A stretch of DNA of 50,218 nt, taken from positions 1 to 50,218 of the forward strand of contig JAEESL010000001.1 of assembly GCA_016286345.1 (NCBI GenBank), written 5' to 3'. Position 1 is the first letter of the stretch, and each line of letters opens with the position of its first letter. The DNA comes from Dehalococcoidales bacterium. GTDB taxonomy: Bacteria > Chloroflexota > Dehalococcoidia > Dehalococcoidales > UBA1222. Below the pieces are notes generated by a model. It was given only the letters and a program-made list of their open reading frames with translations, was not told where the DNA came from and searched no databases. This document shows, in pieces, positions 18,908-27,079 of this stretch. The translations under genes and the position numbers were made by a program.

Positions 18908-19381
18908 ATGAAAAAGTCACTTTTATCTTTTTTCGCTGTATTATTGGTTCTCTGTTCTTTGCTGACAGGATGTCTGTCATCAGATAATAGTTCCAAAAGA
19001 GTTGTACGGACACAGATTTTTGAGAGAATAATCAGCGGAGATCAGATTGCTCAGTATGTTCCTTACGGCGCAGACGGTTTGATCAGTCAGTATAACTATT
19101 TCAAGTTTTCCTATGCTGACGGAGATACCAAACCATTTTACGGTGAATATGTGACTGCATATATATTCGATAATGCTGCAAATGCGCAGAAGCGTTATAC
19201 ATCACTATACCGGACTTATCAGGACAGAGTTGTCATCATTGACAATGTTGTTTATCTTAACGAGGATCATGTACTAGAAGGGCATGAACTTGATTACTTC
19301 GATGACTATGAATTAACAGAACAAAAATATCTGGATGATGGCTATGTTTCCATTCAGGAAAAGATTGTGGAGAATAAATAA
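18908..19381 (+). CDS. Small lipoprotein, first of three tandem paralogues
   Basis: Lipoprotein of about 157 residues. I prefer ATG 18908 (MKKSLLSFF) because GGAGG lies nine bases before it and it starts a proper signal peptide; the upstream ATG at 18884 does not. The lipobox is LLTGC. The mature part holds the repeated family signature FERIISGDQIAQYVPYGADGL (cf. the next two genes), then LISQYNYF, and the AQKRYTSLYRTYQD segment. I do not recognise a named domain. Three adjacent copies with shared order indicate tandem duplication. They may form a surface complex or bind related ligands; that is speculation. Confidence 0.75.
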   Translation: MKKSLLSFFAVLLVLCSLLTGCLSSDNSSKRVVRTQIFERIISGDQIAQYVPYGADGLISQYNYFKFSYADGDTKPFYGEYVTAYIFDNAANAQKRYTSLYRTYQDRVVIIDNVVYLNEDHVLEGHELDYFDDYELTEQKYLDDGYVSIQEKIVENK

Positions 19382-19384
19382 AAT

Positions 19385-19837
19385 ATGAAAAGGATTTTAG
19401 CTGTCTTTCTGCTGTTAGTTGTTTTTTCCATATGTGGTTGCAGTTCAGGCAATGCATCATCAACTGATTATAACCAGGTTTTCGAGCGGATAATATCGGG
19501 AGATGAAATCAGCCAGTACATTAGTTATGGTACAGAAGGTCTTGTCAGCGAATATGAATATGTTGAACATCACTACCACAGAGATGGATCAAAAGCCTTT
19601 GAAACTCAGTTCAACTACGCATATGTCTTTGCAAATGAACAGGCGGCACAGAAAAGGTTCGAGTCAATCAAACGTACATACGGCGACAGCGCAACTATCT
19701 CAGGAAAATCAATTTATATAAACCAGCTGTACGTTTATTCCGATTATGAGATGAGCTACAAGCTCAATTTTGAAGAAGAAAAAGCACAGAGACTTTCCAA
19801 CGGGTATATTGAAGTCCCTGCTGCTCCGAAAGAATGA
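19385..19837 (+). CDS. Small lipoprotein, second of three tandem paralogues
   Basis: Lipoprotein of 150 residues beginning MKRILAVFLLLVV with lipobox SICGC. After the cysteine and a short Ser-rich linker comes the shared block FERIISGDEISQYISYGTEGL, then VSEYEYVEHHYH and AQKRFESIKRTYGD. The stretch GLVSEYEYVEH is almost the same as in the third copy (GLISEYEYVEH), so copies two and three are the closer pair. It starts three bases after the first copy stops, with GGAG overlapping that gene's end. Function unknown. Confidence 0.78.
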   Translation: MKRILAVFLLLVVFSICGCSSGNASSTDYNQVFERIISGDEISQYISYGTEGLVSEYEYVEHHYHRDGSKAFETQFNYAYVFANEQAAQKRFESIKRTYGDSATISGKSIYINQLYVYSDYEMSYKLNFEEEKAQRLSNGYIEVPAAPKE

Positions 19838-19872
19838 AATTAATGAGTAATCAAATGGGAAAGGAGTATAAA

Positions 19873-20361
19873 ATGAAAAGAATAATATCATCTATTGTTG
19901 CAACAGTATTCATCGCAAGCTTATTCCTGCTTGCAGGATGCGGTTCAAAGGGTTCGACTGATTTTTCACAGGTATTTGAGAGAATGATTGCAGGTGATCA
20001 GATCGCTCAGTATATTCCCTATGGCGCAGAAGGACTTATCAGCGAATATGAATATGTCGAACATGTCTATCATCAGGGTGAAAGCAAAGCATATCTTTCA
20101 ATTTTCAGAACAGCATACACTTTTGATACAGAGGAACATGCACAGAAGCGTTTTACTACACTTCAGAGAAGCTATAAGGATGATGTTGTCATCCTTGGAA
20201 GAGCTGTATATGTAAATCAGGAATTCAATAATTCCAATGTCGGAACCATTACAGGCGGACAGAGAACTTATGATGAAATGTTCGATTATATGGCAGATCA
20301 GGGATACACACTCATAGAAGAACATGATCCGACAGGTACCAATCCAAACACGGCATCATAA
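19873..20361 (+). CDS. Small lipoprotein, third of three tandem paralogues
   Basis: Lipoprotein of about 162 residues. ATG 19873 (MKRIISSIVATVF) is preferred over 19834 because AAGGAG stands seven bases before it and the signal peptide begins there. The lipobox is LLAGC. The mature domain repeats FERMIAGDQIAQYIPYGAEGL, ISEYEYVEHVYH, and AQKRFTTLQRSYKDD. It carries an extra C-terminal extension (GGQRTYDEMFDYMADQGY) not seen in copy two. The operon ends at a strong terminator 15 bases downstream. Confidence 0.78.
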   Translation: MKRIISSIVATVFIASLFLLAGCGSKGSTDFSQVFERMIAGDQIAQYIPYGAEGLISEYEYVEHVYHQGESKAYLSIFRTAYTFDTEEHAQKRFTTLQRSYKDDVVILGRAVYVNQEFNNSNVGTITGGQRTYDEMFDYMADQGYTLIEEHDPTGTNPNTAS

Positions 20362-20375
20362 ATAGTTTTATTCCT

Positions 20376-20422
20376 AAAAAACGGACTGTATCCAACCCCT
20401 CGGATACAGCCCGTTTTTTTTT
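20376..20422. terminator. Bidirectional terminator between the lipoprotein triplet and the LolD-like ATPase gene
   Basis: Long stem with one mismatch: AAAAAACGG-A-CTGTATCC (20376-20393) pairs with GGATACAG-C-CCGTTTTTT (20402-20419), and Ts continue to 20422. A-run and T-run on either side let it stop transcripts from both convergent operons. Confidence 0.9.
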
Positions 20423-20436
20423 GCTGTTAAATACTT

Positions 20437-21093
20437 TTAGTTTATAAGTTTTCCGTTAAGTATTTTTAACTGACGGTCGGTATTTGCAACCAGCTCCAGG
20501 TTATGGGAACTCATCAGTACCGATTTGCCGTCTTTGCATTCTTTCATAAATACTTCTGTAATCAGCTTCGCATTCTCGGGGTCAAGATTGCTTGTTGGTT
20601 CGTCTGCAATTATCAGTTCGGGATTATGAGCAAGAGATCTTGCGATTGAAACCCTTCTCTGTTCGCCGCCGGAAAGACTGGCAGGGTAGGAATTCATCAG
20701 TTCCTTAAGGCCGAGTGTTTCTATCAGTTCGTATGCTCTGTCAGTATTTCTGTCCTTTCCGAGATAAAGAGGAAGGCAGATATTTTCCAGGACCGTAAAA
20801 TTCTGCATAAGATTCTGTCCCTGGAGTATATAGCCTATTTTGGTGTTTCTGAGATGGCTGAATTCATCCTTGCTCAGTTTAAGCAGGCTTTCTCCGTTCA
20901 TTTCAACAGTACCGCTGTCCGGTTTGACCAGTCCTGCAATCATGCTGAATAGTGTTGACTTGCCACATCCGGAAGGACCGATCACGGCAACGAATTCACC
21001 TTTGTCCAGTGAAAAGGAAATGTTATCTACTGCGAAGAATTCTTTTTCTCCGCGAGAATACTTCTTTGTGAGTTTATCGACTTTGAGTTCCAT
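20437..21093 (-). CDS. ABC transporter ATPase, LolD/MacB type
   Basis: ATPase of 218 residues. It has Walker A GPSGCGKST, Q-loop GYILQGQNLMQNF, ABC signature LSGGEQRRVSIARSLAH, Walker B LIIADEPTSNLD and H-loop SSHN. LolD/MacB-type ATPases partner FtsX-like permeases and power lipoprotein extraction, efflux or mechanotransmission rather than import. It starts two bases after the FtsX-like gene stops, so they form one transporter. It is the last gene of the large minus-strand block that also contains DUF4418 and the SsuABC-type importer. Confidence 0.9.
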   Translation of the reverse strand: MELKVDKLTKKYSRGEKEFFAVDNISFSLDKGEFVAVIGPSGCGKSTLFSMIAGLVKPDSGTVEMNGESLLKLSKDEFSHLRNTKIGYILQGQNLMQNFTVLENICLPLYLGKDRNTDRAYELIETLGLKELMNSYPASLSGGEQRRVSIARSLAHNPELIIADEPTSNLDPENAKLITEVFMKECKDGKSVLMSSHNLELVANTDRQLKILNGKLIN

Positions 21094-21095
21094 GA

Positions 21096-22313
21096 TTATT
21101 CATCCCCCTTGATAAGAGTTATAGGTTCTGCGCGACCGATTCTTATTGCAGAATAGAGGGATGCAAGTATGGATGATCCGATTGCTATCAGAAGAGTTTT
21201 GAGGATAAGAGGTATCAGATCTGAAGGTGAATTGTCCAGATAAGGTATTTCCAAAGCTGACGTGATCGCATTGTTGAAAATAAATGATGCGACTGCTGAA
21301 ATAATCACAGCCAGAACACCGCCTATCAGACCGATCATCACCGCTTCCAAAACGATAATCAGAACAAGCTGCTTCTGGGTTGCACCAAGAGATATAAGAA
21401 CACCGAATTCATGCTGTCGTTCATTGATAGTAATCGTGAATATACAAATCAGTGCAAGCACTGCAAGGATGAACGAAATCGTTACAAGAATAGAACTGAA
21501 ACTTGTAAGATTGTCCAGGTTATCACTGATGGCACTGAACATACCGTTCGTAGTAAATGCTTTTACAGGAATCTTGTAGGTATATGTTATCCTGCTGGCC
21601 ATTGTATTAAGATTGGCCCCGTTTTTTGCCTTTATCATGATAGCTGAAATGACATTATCAGGATCTATCGTGCTGTCAACAAGAGATTTGAATCTCTCGG
21701 ATTCCAGTATTATTTTTGATGTGTCGAATCTCATGAAAACGCAGTAGTCATATCCGGTCTGTGTGTTTTCAAGCTTTCCGACAACAGGAAAATCGATATC
21801 AAAGAATTTAATTGTGCTTCCGACATCTGCCACAACGCCATTGCCTACGATTACTTCACCATAATTGATCTCTTTTTTGTTTATGTCCTGCAGCCATGGC
21901 GTGACGATGAAATCTGTTTCCGGATCAAAAGCTATGATTTGTGTTGGAAGTCCGCAGCATTCTGCTTCAAGTGAAGCAATATACAGCTGAGGTGTCATTT
22001 GCTGTATGCCTTCAGTTTCTGCCACTTTATCCATGTAGGATCTGTCAGTGTAGAAAGTTGAACACTCTCCCAGGAAGAGAGAGGACCGCATGTTGTTTTC
22101 ATACTCCTGCGGGACAACGATGAGATCAGCGCCGATTCTGCCGATCGTTTTTTCAAGTCCAAGGTTCATGCTGTTGATAAGCAGTGAACTGATATACAGT
22201 GAAGAAGCAAGAATGAAGACAAATGCAATCATTATGCCGCTTCTTATCTTGCGGTTTGAGATGTTTCGTTTGGCTATACCAAATATAGACATCAGTTTCC
22301 GGTTGTTATTCAT
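21096..22313 (-). CDS. FtsX/MacB-like ABC permease
   Basis: Permease of 405 residues with the MacB/FtsX layout. One N-terminal membrane helix (about 25-50) is followed by a large extracytoplasmic domain (about 50-275, starting LEKTIGRIGADLIVVP). Three helices come at about 280-305, 325-350 and 370-395, with the conserved cytoplasmic segment RQHEFGVLISLGATQKQL. The start overlaps the end of the DUF4418 gene by eight bases. The ATPase gene follows directly. Because the neighbours are an importer and a reductase cluster, it may export or extract a product or lipoprotein linked to that pathway; this is inference from position only. Confidence 0.88.
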   Translation of the reverse strand: MNNNRKLMSIFGIAKRNISNRKIRSGIMIAFVFILASSLYISSLLINSMNLGLEKTIGRIGADLIVVPQEYENNMRSSLFLGECSTFYTDRSYMDKVAETEGIQQMTPQLYIASLEAECCGLPTQIIAFDPETDFIVTPWLQDINKKEINYGEVIVGNGVVADVGSTIKFFDIDFPVVGKLENTQTGYDYCVFMRFDTSKIILESERFKSLVDSTIDPDNVISAIMIKAKNGANLNTMASRITYTYKIPVKAFTTNGMFSAISDNLDNLTSFSSILVTISFILAVLALICIFTITINERQHEFGVLISLGATQKQLVLIIVLEAVMIGLIGGVLAVIISAVASFIFNNAITSALEIPYLDNSPSDLIPLILKTLLIAIGSSILASLYSAIRIGRAEPITLIKGDE

Positions 22314-22707
22314 CTTTGCAGCCCCTGTATTTCCATGCCAGAATGAGTTGTATCACCGCACCGATCACACAGATCGCATAGATGCAGGGAAAAGCAACTT
22401 TTTGACACGCCATAGCAGGGTTGGCACATCCGCCGATAGCCCATGAAGGTATCAGAATTGTTAAAGCGAATATTACTGCACTTGAAATGCAGGTAATCAT
22501 ATTCTGCGATTTTTTAAACAGTAATTTGATCAGGCCAATCACCATCAGAATGATTCCGATAATCAAAACCGCACGGCAGCTGTAGTAGCACTTCATTATT
22601 TTTTCAGCTGTGCTGCATGTCTTGAAGATTGTCCACGGTCCAATTGCCAGAAGCAGACCCAAAACAATGTCTGCTATGGCTGAGACATACCCTTTTGTTT
22701 TATTCAT
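22306..22707 (-). CDS. DUF4418-family membrane protein
   Basis: Protein of 133 residues with four predicted helices (about 8-30, 43-62, 72-92, 105-125). Cysteines recur at the membrane borders: TCSTAEKIMKCYYSCRA, GGCANPAMAC and FPCIYAIC. The pattern matches the DUF4418 family, of unknown function, which in my recollection is often found beside FtsX-like permeases and ABC ATPases, as here. SD AAGGAG lies seven bases before ATG. It overlaps the FtsX-like gene, so it is probably a third subunit of that transporter. The cysteines could bind a metal or form disulfides. Confidence 0.75.
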   Translation of the reverse strand: MNKTKGYVSAIADIVLGLLLAIGPWTIFKTCSTAEKIMKCYYSCRAVLIIGIILMVIGLIKLLFKKSQNMITCISSAVIFALTILIPSWAIGGCANPAMACQKVAFPCIYAICVIGAVIQLILAWKYRGCKDE

Positions 22708-22724
22708 CTTTTCTCCTTTTTTAC

Positions 22725-22772
22725 AGAGAATGCAGTATCACTATCGGCCGCGATACTGCATTCTCTTTTTTT
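22725..22772 (+). other. 15-bp hairpin with plus-strand T-run inside a minus-strand operon
   Basis: AGAGAATGCAGTATC (22725-22739) pairs perfectly with GATACTGCATTCTCT (22752-22766), loop of 12 bases. Seven Ts follow on the plus strand (22766-22772), but the minus-strand transcript leaves the stem through GTAAAAAA, without a U-tract. It therefore looks like an intrinsic terminator facing against the operon. In the sense transcript it would be a stabilising or processing hairpin between the binding-protein gene and DUF4418. Confidence 0.6.
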
Positions 22773-22835
22773 ATTAAAATGACACTGTCTGTTCAACAGC
22801 ATCACCTTAATAAAAATTTAAGGAACAAAAAACAA

Positions 22836-23975
22836 TTACTTTGTCAGGACAGGATTCCAGGCAAGTTTGAGTACTTCATCTACCTGTGAGGCAGTATATC
22901 GGGTAATAATGTTGTACTGGATGTAGTCAGTGATGATGTTACGGAGAGCATATTCGCATTCTTCATCTGAAATGCTCCAGTCGAGTGACCACAGAAGTTC
23001 TCTGTTCATTGCGAAGTCATCGTTTGAAGTGCAGTGGTTATCGATAAGCATCTGGGTGGCTTCATCAATGTTTCGTCGGATCCACATATGGGCCTCGTGC
23101 ACGGCATATGTGATGGCATAGGTATGAGCGGGATTCTTTGCTGCCCATTCGCTGTTGAAAGCGAGAATACAGCAGGGTTCATCTGCGAAATCTTCATCCC
23201 ATGTTATTGATCGGATGCATCGGAGAGTGCCGTCTTTGACGAACTTGTATGCATAGTAGTCTGTAAGGATTGCGCCGGCGATCTTTCCGTCTTTCATTGC
23301 CTGAACACATCCGCTGGTTTCAACTACCTGATATTTGACATCCTTCAGAGGATCAATACCTTTCTTGATGAACATTCTGCAGAGAATATTGTAGTCAGCG
23401 GTTCCGATACCTTCAGGAGGAGAAATGGTTTCGCCCTTGAGGTCTTCAAATTTCTCGTACTTTGAATCATTCAATACATAGAGTGATTTGCAGCCTGTCA
23501 TTGCGGGAGTAGTGAAGATCATAGGAGTACCATTGGTGATAGGTACAAGAAGGTTTGCAATGTGGTGAACACCGAACTGAACTTTGTTGGTACCGAGGGC
23601 TGCTTTGATTTCATTACCCTTTAAGCCTTCGATCTTAAGACCATACGGATCATATAAACCGAGTAATGCTGCATAAAGAGGACCACAGGTACAGTTACCG
23701 GTATCATATTCGTAGTAGATTGTCTGACCATATGCAGGTTCTTTTTTCATCTGGTCGACGATCTGGCTTACAGTCATGTGTCTGTAGTCATTGTCTGCTA
23801 CTGAGCTGCCGCTGCCGCCACCGTTGATTGTTGTGGTTACGGTTTCTGTTTTGGTTATGGTTTCTGTTTTGCCTGAACATGCTGCAAGCAAAGCTGATGA
23901 TGCAACTGTTGCACCACCGACCGCCAGACCGCACTTCTTGAGGAAGTCTCGTCTGTTAAGATTATTGTTCTCCAT
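22836..23975 (-). CDS. Tat-exported, cysteine-rich ABC substrate-binding lipoprotein (SsuA/NMT1-like)
   Basis: Binding protein of about 379 residues for the importer encoded just upstream. ATG 23975 is chosen because AAGGAG lies eight bases before it. The signal combines a twin-arginine motif (RRDFLKK) with a lipobox (LLAAC), so it is probably folded in the cytoplasm before export. A Thr-rich linker and a Gly/Ser stretch precede an NMT1/ThiY-like fold (FGVHHIANLLVPITNGTPM, GETISPPEGIGTADYN, GAILTDYYAYKFVK). The mature domain has about ten cysteines, including NCTCG, TGCK, SGCVQ, EPCC and NHCTS, unusual for an extracytoplasmic binding protein. Tat export plus many cysteines suggests a metal- or thiol-liganded site. 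Substrate unknown; aliphatic sulfonates, taurine or thiamine precursors are what relatives bind. Confidence 0.85.
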   Translation of the reverse strand: MENNNLNRRDFLKKCGLAVGGATVASSALLAACSGKTETITKTETVTTTINGGGSGSSVADNDYRHMTVSQIVDQMKKEPAYGQTIYYEYDTGNCTCGPLYAALLGLYDPYGLKIEGLKGNEIKAALGTNKVQFGVHHIANLLVPITNGTPMIFTTPAMTGCKSLYVLNDSKYEKFEDLKGETISPPEGIGTADYNILCRMFIKKGIDPLKDVKYQVVETSGCVQAMKDGKIAGAILTDYYAYKFVKDGTLRCIRSITWDEDFADEPCCILAFNSEWAAKNPAHTYAITYAVHEAHMWIRRNIDEATQMLIDNHCTSNDDFAMNRELLWSLDWSISDEECEYALRNIITDYIQYNIITRYTASQVDEVLKLAWNPVLTK

Positions 23976-24029
23976 ATTTTTCTCCTTTTTTGTTTTATAT
24001 TGGTGCATTTTCTGCACTTTAAAACCTGT

Positions 24030-24815
24030 TTAAGCTTCTTCCTTGACACCGAAGTGAAGAGTTTCAAGAATCTCATTACGGTATTCAACAAACTTGTTTG
24101 AAGATCTGTTTCTCGGATATTCCATGTCGATTGAAATCAGTTTCTGGACTTTTCCGGGATTCTTATCCATTACCAGCACTTTTGTTCCCATATAGATCGC
24201 TTCTTCGATTTCGTGGGTCACCATGATTGCAAGCTGCGGACGCATCTGCCACAAACCAAGCACTTCATCCTGCATATTCATTCTGGTAAATGCATCGAGT
24301 GCACTTAACGGCTCGTCCAAAAGAAGGATGTCCGGCTGGTTGATGATAGTTCTTGCCAGAGCCACACGCTGTGCCATACCGCCTGAAAGCTGGGAAGGGA
24401 ATTCATTTCTGAATTCATACAGGCCGATAAGATTCAGCATATCTTTGACTTTTTCACTGTTCTCCTTCAGAATGCCTCTCATTTTGAAAGTGAATTCGAT
24501 GTTCTGCTGAACAGTAAGCCACGGGAATAATGTGGGCTTCTGGAAAACCATTCCGCGGTTAGGATCAGTACCTATGACTTTGGCTCCGTTTACTGTGATT
24601 GAACCTTCAGTAACAGGAATAAAACCGGCAATCATTCTCAGAAGAGTTGATTTTCCGCATCCTGACTGACCGACGATTGCTACGAATTCACCGCCGTGGA
24701 ATGTCTCATTGATGTCCTCAATGACATTGAGGATCTCTTTACCTTCTTTTTTTGCAAAGGATTTATATACGTGATCGAGTTTTAATTCAATTTTTGCGTT
24801 CTCTTGATTAGTCAT
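24030..24815 (-). CDS. ABC importer ATPase, SsuB/TauB type
   Basis: ATPase of about 261 residues. I chose ATG 24815 (MTNQENAKIEL), which shares its A with the permease stop (TAATG) and has GGTGAG just upstream; the longer ATG 24839 would lie inside the permease gene. Motifs: Walker A GQSGCGKST, Q-loop MVFQKPTLFPWLTV, signature LSGGMAQRVALARTI, Walker B ILLLDEPLSALD, switch His in MVTHEIEEA. The FPWLTV Q-loop is typical of nitrate/sulfonate/taurine-type ATPases. Stop-start coupling fixes it as the partner of the permease gene at 24815-25855. Confidence 0.92.
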   Translation of the reverse strand: MTNQENAKIELKLDHVYKSFAKKEGKEILNVIEDINETFHGGEFVAIVGQSGCGKSTLLRMIAGFIPVTEGSITVNGAKVIGTDPNRGMVFQKPTLFPWLTVQQNIEFTFKMRGILKENSEKVKDMLNLIGLYEFRNEFPSQLSGGMAQRVALARTIINQPDILLLDEPLSALDAFTRMNMQDEVLGLWQMRPQLAIMVTHEIEEAIYMGTKVLVMDKNPGKVQKLISIDMEYPRNRSSNKFVEYRNEILETLHFGVKEEA

Positions 24816-25855
24816 TATCTCACCATTCCTTCTTGCCATCTGAGAACGTAGCGCTTAATGTATGCAAGTGCCTGTGTAACAACTGTGAAGATGATACAGA
24901 TGATGATCAGTGATGCATACATCTTGCCGTAATTCGCCCAGGCCTTGGCCCATACGATGTACCAGCCTAGACCGGATTCCACACCGATCATTTCCGCTAC
25001 CATCAGTGACACACAGGCAGAGCTCATACCCTGGGTCAGACCCTGGAAGATACTGGGTACTGCTGCAGGGATGGCAATTCTGAATACGAGCTGTCTTGTG
25101 TTGCAGCCGAGGTTCTGGCCGGCTTCAAAATATGACTTTTCAATGCTCTCAATACCTGTCATTGTTGCTGTTGTAACTGCGAACCAGACGCCTAGTGCAA
25201 CAATGAAAACACAACCTTTGTACAAGGTAGAGGCAATAACCATTACAAGAGGAATCCATGTTGCGGTAGGAATAGGACCGAGTAATTTGATTATCGGGTC
25301 GATCCAGTATTTTGCTTTTTTACTGTAACCGCAGATAATACCTGTCACAAAACCTATTGCAGCACCGAAGAAATAACCATAGAAGAGTAATTTCAGTGTG
25401 CTGAGTGTGCATTCCCACAGGAAAGCTGCATCGCCTTTCATTGCATTGAGAATGTCGTTGAACCATGGGAAGAACGGATATAAAAGCTTATTTGATTTGA
25501 GTGTCAGAAGATCATATGTAATAAATGCCGCAAATATAGCTGCCGTGATCGGAGCTTTACTTATAACCTTGTTATACAGGTTTTTCTTCTTCAAAAACAG
25601 ACTGACAACGAATACTGCAGTGTATGCTGCAATCAGGATAATTATAAATGTTATATAAGTGTTGGGTGACAGGTTCTTGAAATTACCGAAATTCGGAACA
25701 TAAAGGTATTCGAGAATTGCAATGATACCCATCAGGATAGGGAGACAGCAGACCAGAAAATCAAGAACCTTGTCTTTTTTTGTCTTTTCTTTCTGTTCTT
25801 TTTCCAGAAGCTGCTCAAATGTAAGCTTGTTTTGTGTTGTTGTATCTTCTTTCAT
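24815..25855 (-). CDS. ABC importer permease, SsuC/TauC type
   Basis: Permease of about 346 residues from ATG 25855 (MKEDTTTQNKLT). An in-frame ATG at 25894 lies upstream of the likely -10 and is disfavoured. Two extra helices (about 36-58, 65-85) and a third precede the BPD core. The EAA loop reads YFEAGQNLGCNTRQLVFRIAIPAAVPSIFQGL, with AEMIGVESGLGWYI beyond it, typical of the taurine/sulfonate class. A TTGACA-N17-TAAAAA promoter ends seven bases before the ATG and there is no clear Shine-Dalgarno, so the mRNA is probably leaderless. The gene heads the importer operon and lies about 90 bases after the cysteine-desulfurase-like gene. Confidence 0.9.
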   Translation of the reverse strand: MKEDTTTQNKLTFEQLLEKEQKEKTKKDKVLDFLVCCLPILMGIIAILEYLYVPNFGNFKNLSPNTYITFIIILIAAYTAVFVVSLFLKKKNLYNKVISKAPITAAIFAAFITYDLLTLKSNKLLYPFFPWFNDILNAMKGDAAFLWECTLSTLKLLFYGYFFGAAIGFVTGIICGYSKKAKYWIDPIIKLLGPIPTATWIPLVMVIASTLYKGCVFIVALGVWFAVTTATMTGIESIEKSYFEAGQNLGCNTRQLVFRIAIPAAVPSIFQGLTQGMSSACVSLMVAEMIGVESGLGWYIVWAKAWANYGKMYASLIIICIIFTVVTQALAYIKRYVLRWQEGMVR

Positions 25856-25862
25856 ATTGATT

Positions 25863-25891
25863 TTTTTACCATTAATAAAATTGATTGTCAA
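25863..25891 (-). promoter_or_regulatory. Promoter of the SsuCBA-type importer operon, containing TTGACAATCAA
   Basis: On the minus strand TTGACA (25886-25891), 17 bases, TAAAAA (25863-25868), then seven bases to the permease ATG. The -35 extends into TTGACAATCAA (plus-strand TTGATTGTCAA, 25881-25891). The same 11 bases occur at the activator promoter at 30484-30494. The element is an imperfect palindrome (TTGA-TTG-TCAA), a plausible regulator site. Confidence 0.6.
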
Positions 25892-25945
25892 CAAAGAAAT
25901 AATTTATAGATAATGAACGATTATTTGACTAAGAGTCATGTGATT

Positions 25946-27079
25946 TCAGTGTGTAATGCTTTTCAGCACTTCTATGGCTGTATCAACGTCCTTCTTTGTG
26001 TTGAACCAGCCGAAACTGAAACGCACTGCACCTTGCTTTTCTGTTCCCAGTGCTCTGTGGATCCTGGGAGCACAGTGGCCTCCTGATCTTGTTTCTATTC
26101 CGTATGTTCTGGCAAGCTCTGCTGAAATAACACCTGAATCAATGTCTCTGATGTTAAGAGCCACAACAGGTGCTTTATCAGATGAACAGCTTCCGTATAC
26201 TTTTATGCCTTCTATCTGTTTTACTGCTGATGTGAATCTTTCTGTAAGTTCCATTTCATGATCATGAATCACGTCGATTCCTGTGTTGTTTATCCATTCT
26301 AATGAAGCAAGAAGACCTGCGATCCCATGTCCGTTAAGAGTGCCTGCTTCAAGAAGAGTAGGGAAGATAGCAGGCTGTTCTTCAGAATATGTCTGAATCC
26401 CAGTTCCGCCGACATTCCATGGCCTGATTTCAACGCTCTTTCTGAATACTATGCCGCCCGTGCCCTGTGGCCCCATAAGCGCCTTGTGGCCTGTGAAACA
26501 CAGTATGTCGATATTGCTCTTCTCTATATCAATTATCCTTGCTCCTGCCGTTTGTGAAGCGTCAACGATATAAAGGAGTCCATGCTTTTCTGCAATCTTT
26601 CCGACCCGGTCTACATCAACCAGATCCCCTGTCAGATTTGATGCATGGGTTGTTATTATTGCCCTGGTGTTGGGTTTTATCAGTGATTCAAATTCCGAAT
26701 AATCAAGCTGACCGTTTGAATCGGCCTTAACAAACTCTACTTCGACATTTCTTTCTTTTCTCAGTCTGTAAAGCGGACGTAACACGGAATTGTGTTCAAG
26801 ATCAGTGCTGATAACATGATCGCCTGAACTGAACAGACCATTTATGACAATATTCAGAGCTTCTGTGGAATTATGGGTAAAACAGACAAGGTCGGGAGCC
26901 TGGCAGTTGAACAATGCGGCCACGCTCCTGCGGGCTTTGAATATGATACGTGACGAAGTCAGTGCATCTTCGTGTGTGCTGCGTCCGCTGTTTCCCATCG
27001 TGGTCATTGCTTTTACAACAGCATCTATGACTTCCTGTGGACGATTCAGTGATGTTGCTGCATTGTCAAGATAAATCAT
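25946..27079 (-). CDS. Cysteine-desulfurase-like PLP enzyme (class V aminotransferase, TIGR01977-like)
   Basis: PLP enzyme of 377 residues. The PLP-binding Lys199 lies in CFTGHKALMGPQG, His/Asp cofactor contacts are in HNSTEALN and IVDASQTAGA, and the candidate sulfur-accepting Cys336 is in RSGGHCAPRIHRALGT, the short-loop SufS-like arrangement. This subgroup abstracts sulfur (or selenium) from cysteine or selenocysteine as a persulfide. Its start overlaps the stop of the dehydratase-family gene at 27079, so it belongs to the reductase operon. No SufU/IscU scaffold is next to it; the partner could be the DUF3343 Se/S-carrier-like protein four genes earlier. A role in cluster assembly or in handling a released sulfur/selenium atom is inference. 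Confidence 0.85.
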   Translation of the reverse strand: MIYLDNAATSLNRPQEVIDAVVKAMTTMGNSGRSTHEDALTSSRIIFKARRSVAALFNCQAPDLVCFTHNSTEALNIVINGLFSSGDHVISTDLEHNSVLRPLYRLRKERNVEVEFVKADSNGQLDYSEFESLIKPNTRAIITTHASNLTGDLVDVDRVGKIAEKHGLLYIVDASQTAGARIIDIEKSNIDILCFTGHKALMGPQGTGGIVFRKSVEIRPWNVGGTGIQTYSEEQPAIFPTLLEAGTLNGHGIAGLLASLEWINNTGIDVIHDHEMELTERFTSAVKQIEGIKVYGSCSSDKAPVVALNIRDIDSGVISAELARTYGIETRSGGHCAPRIHRALGTEKQGAVRFSFGWFNTKKDVDTAIEVLKSITH

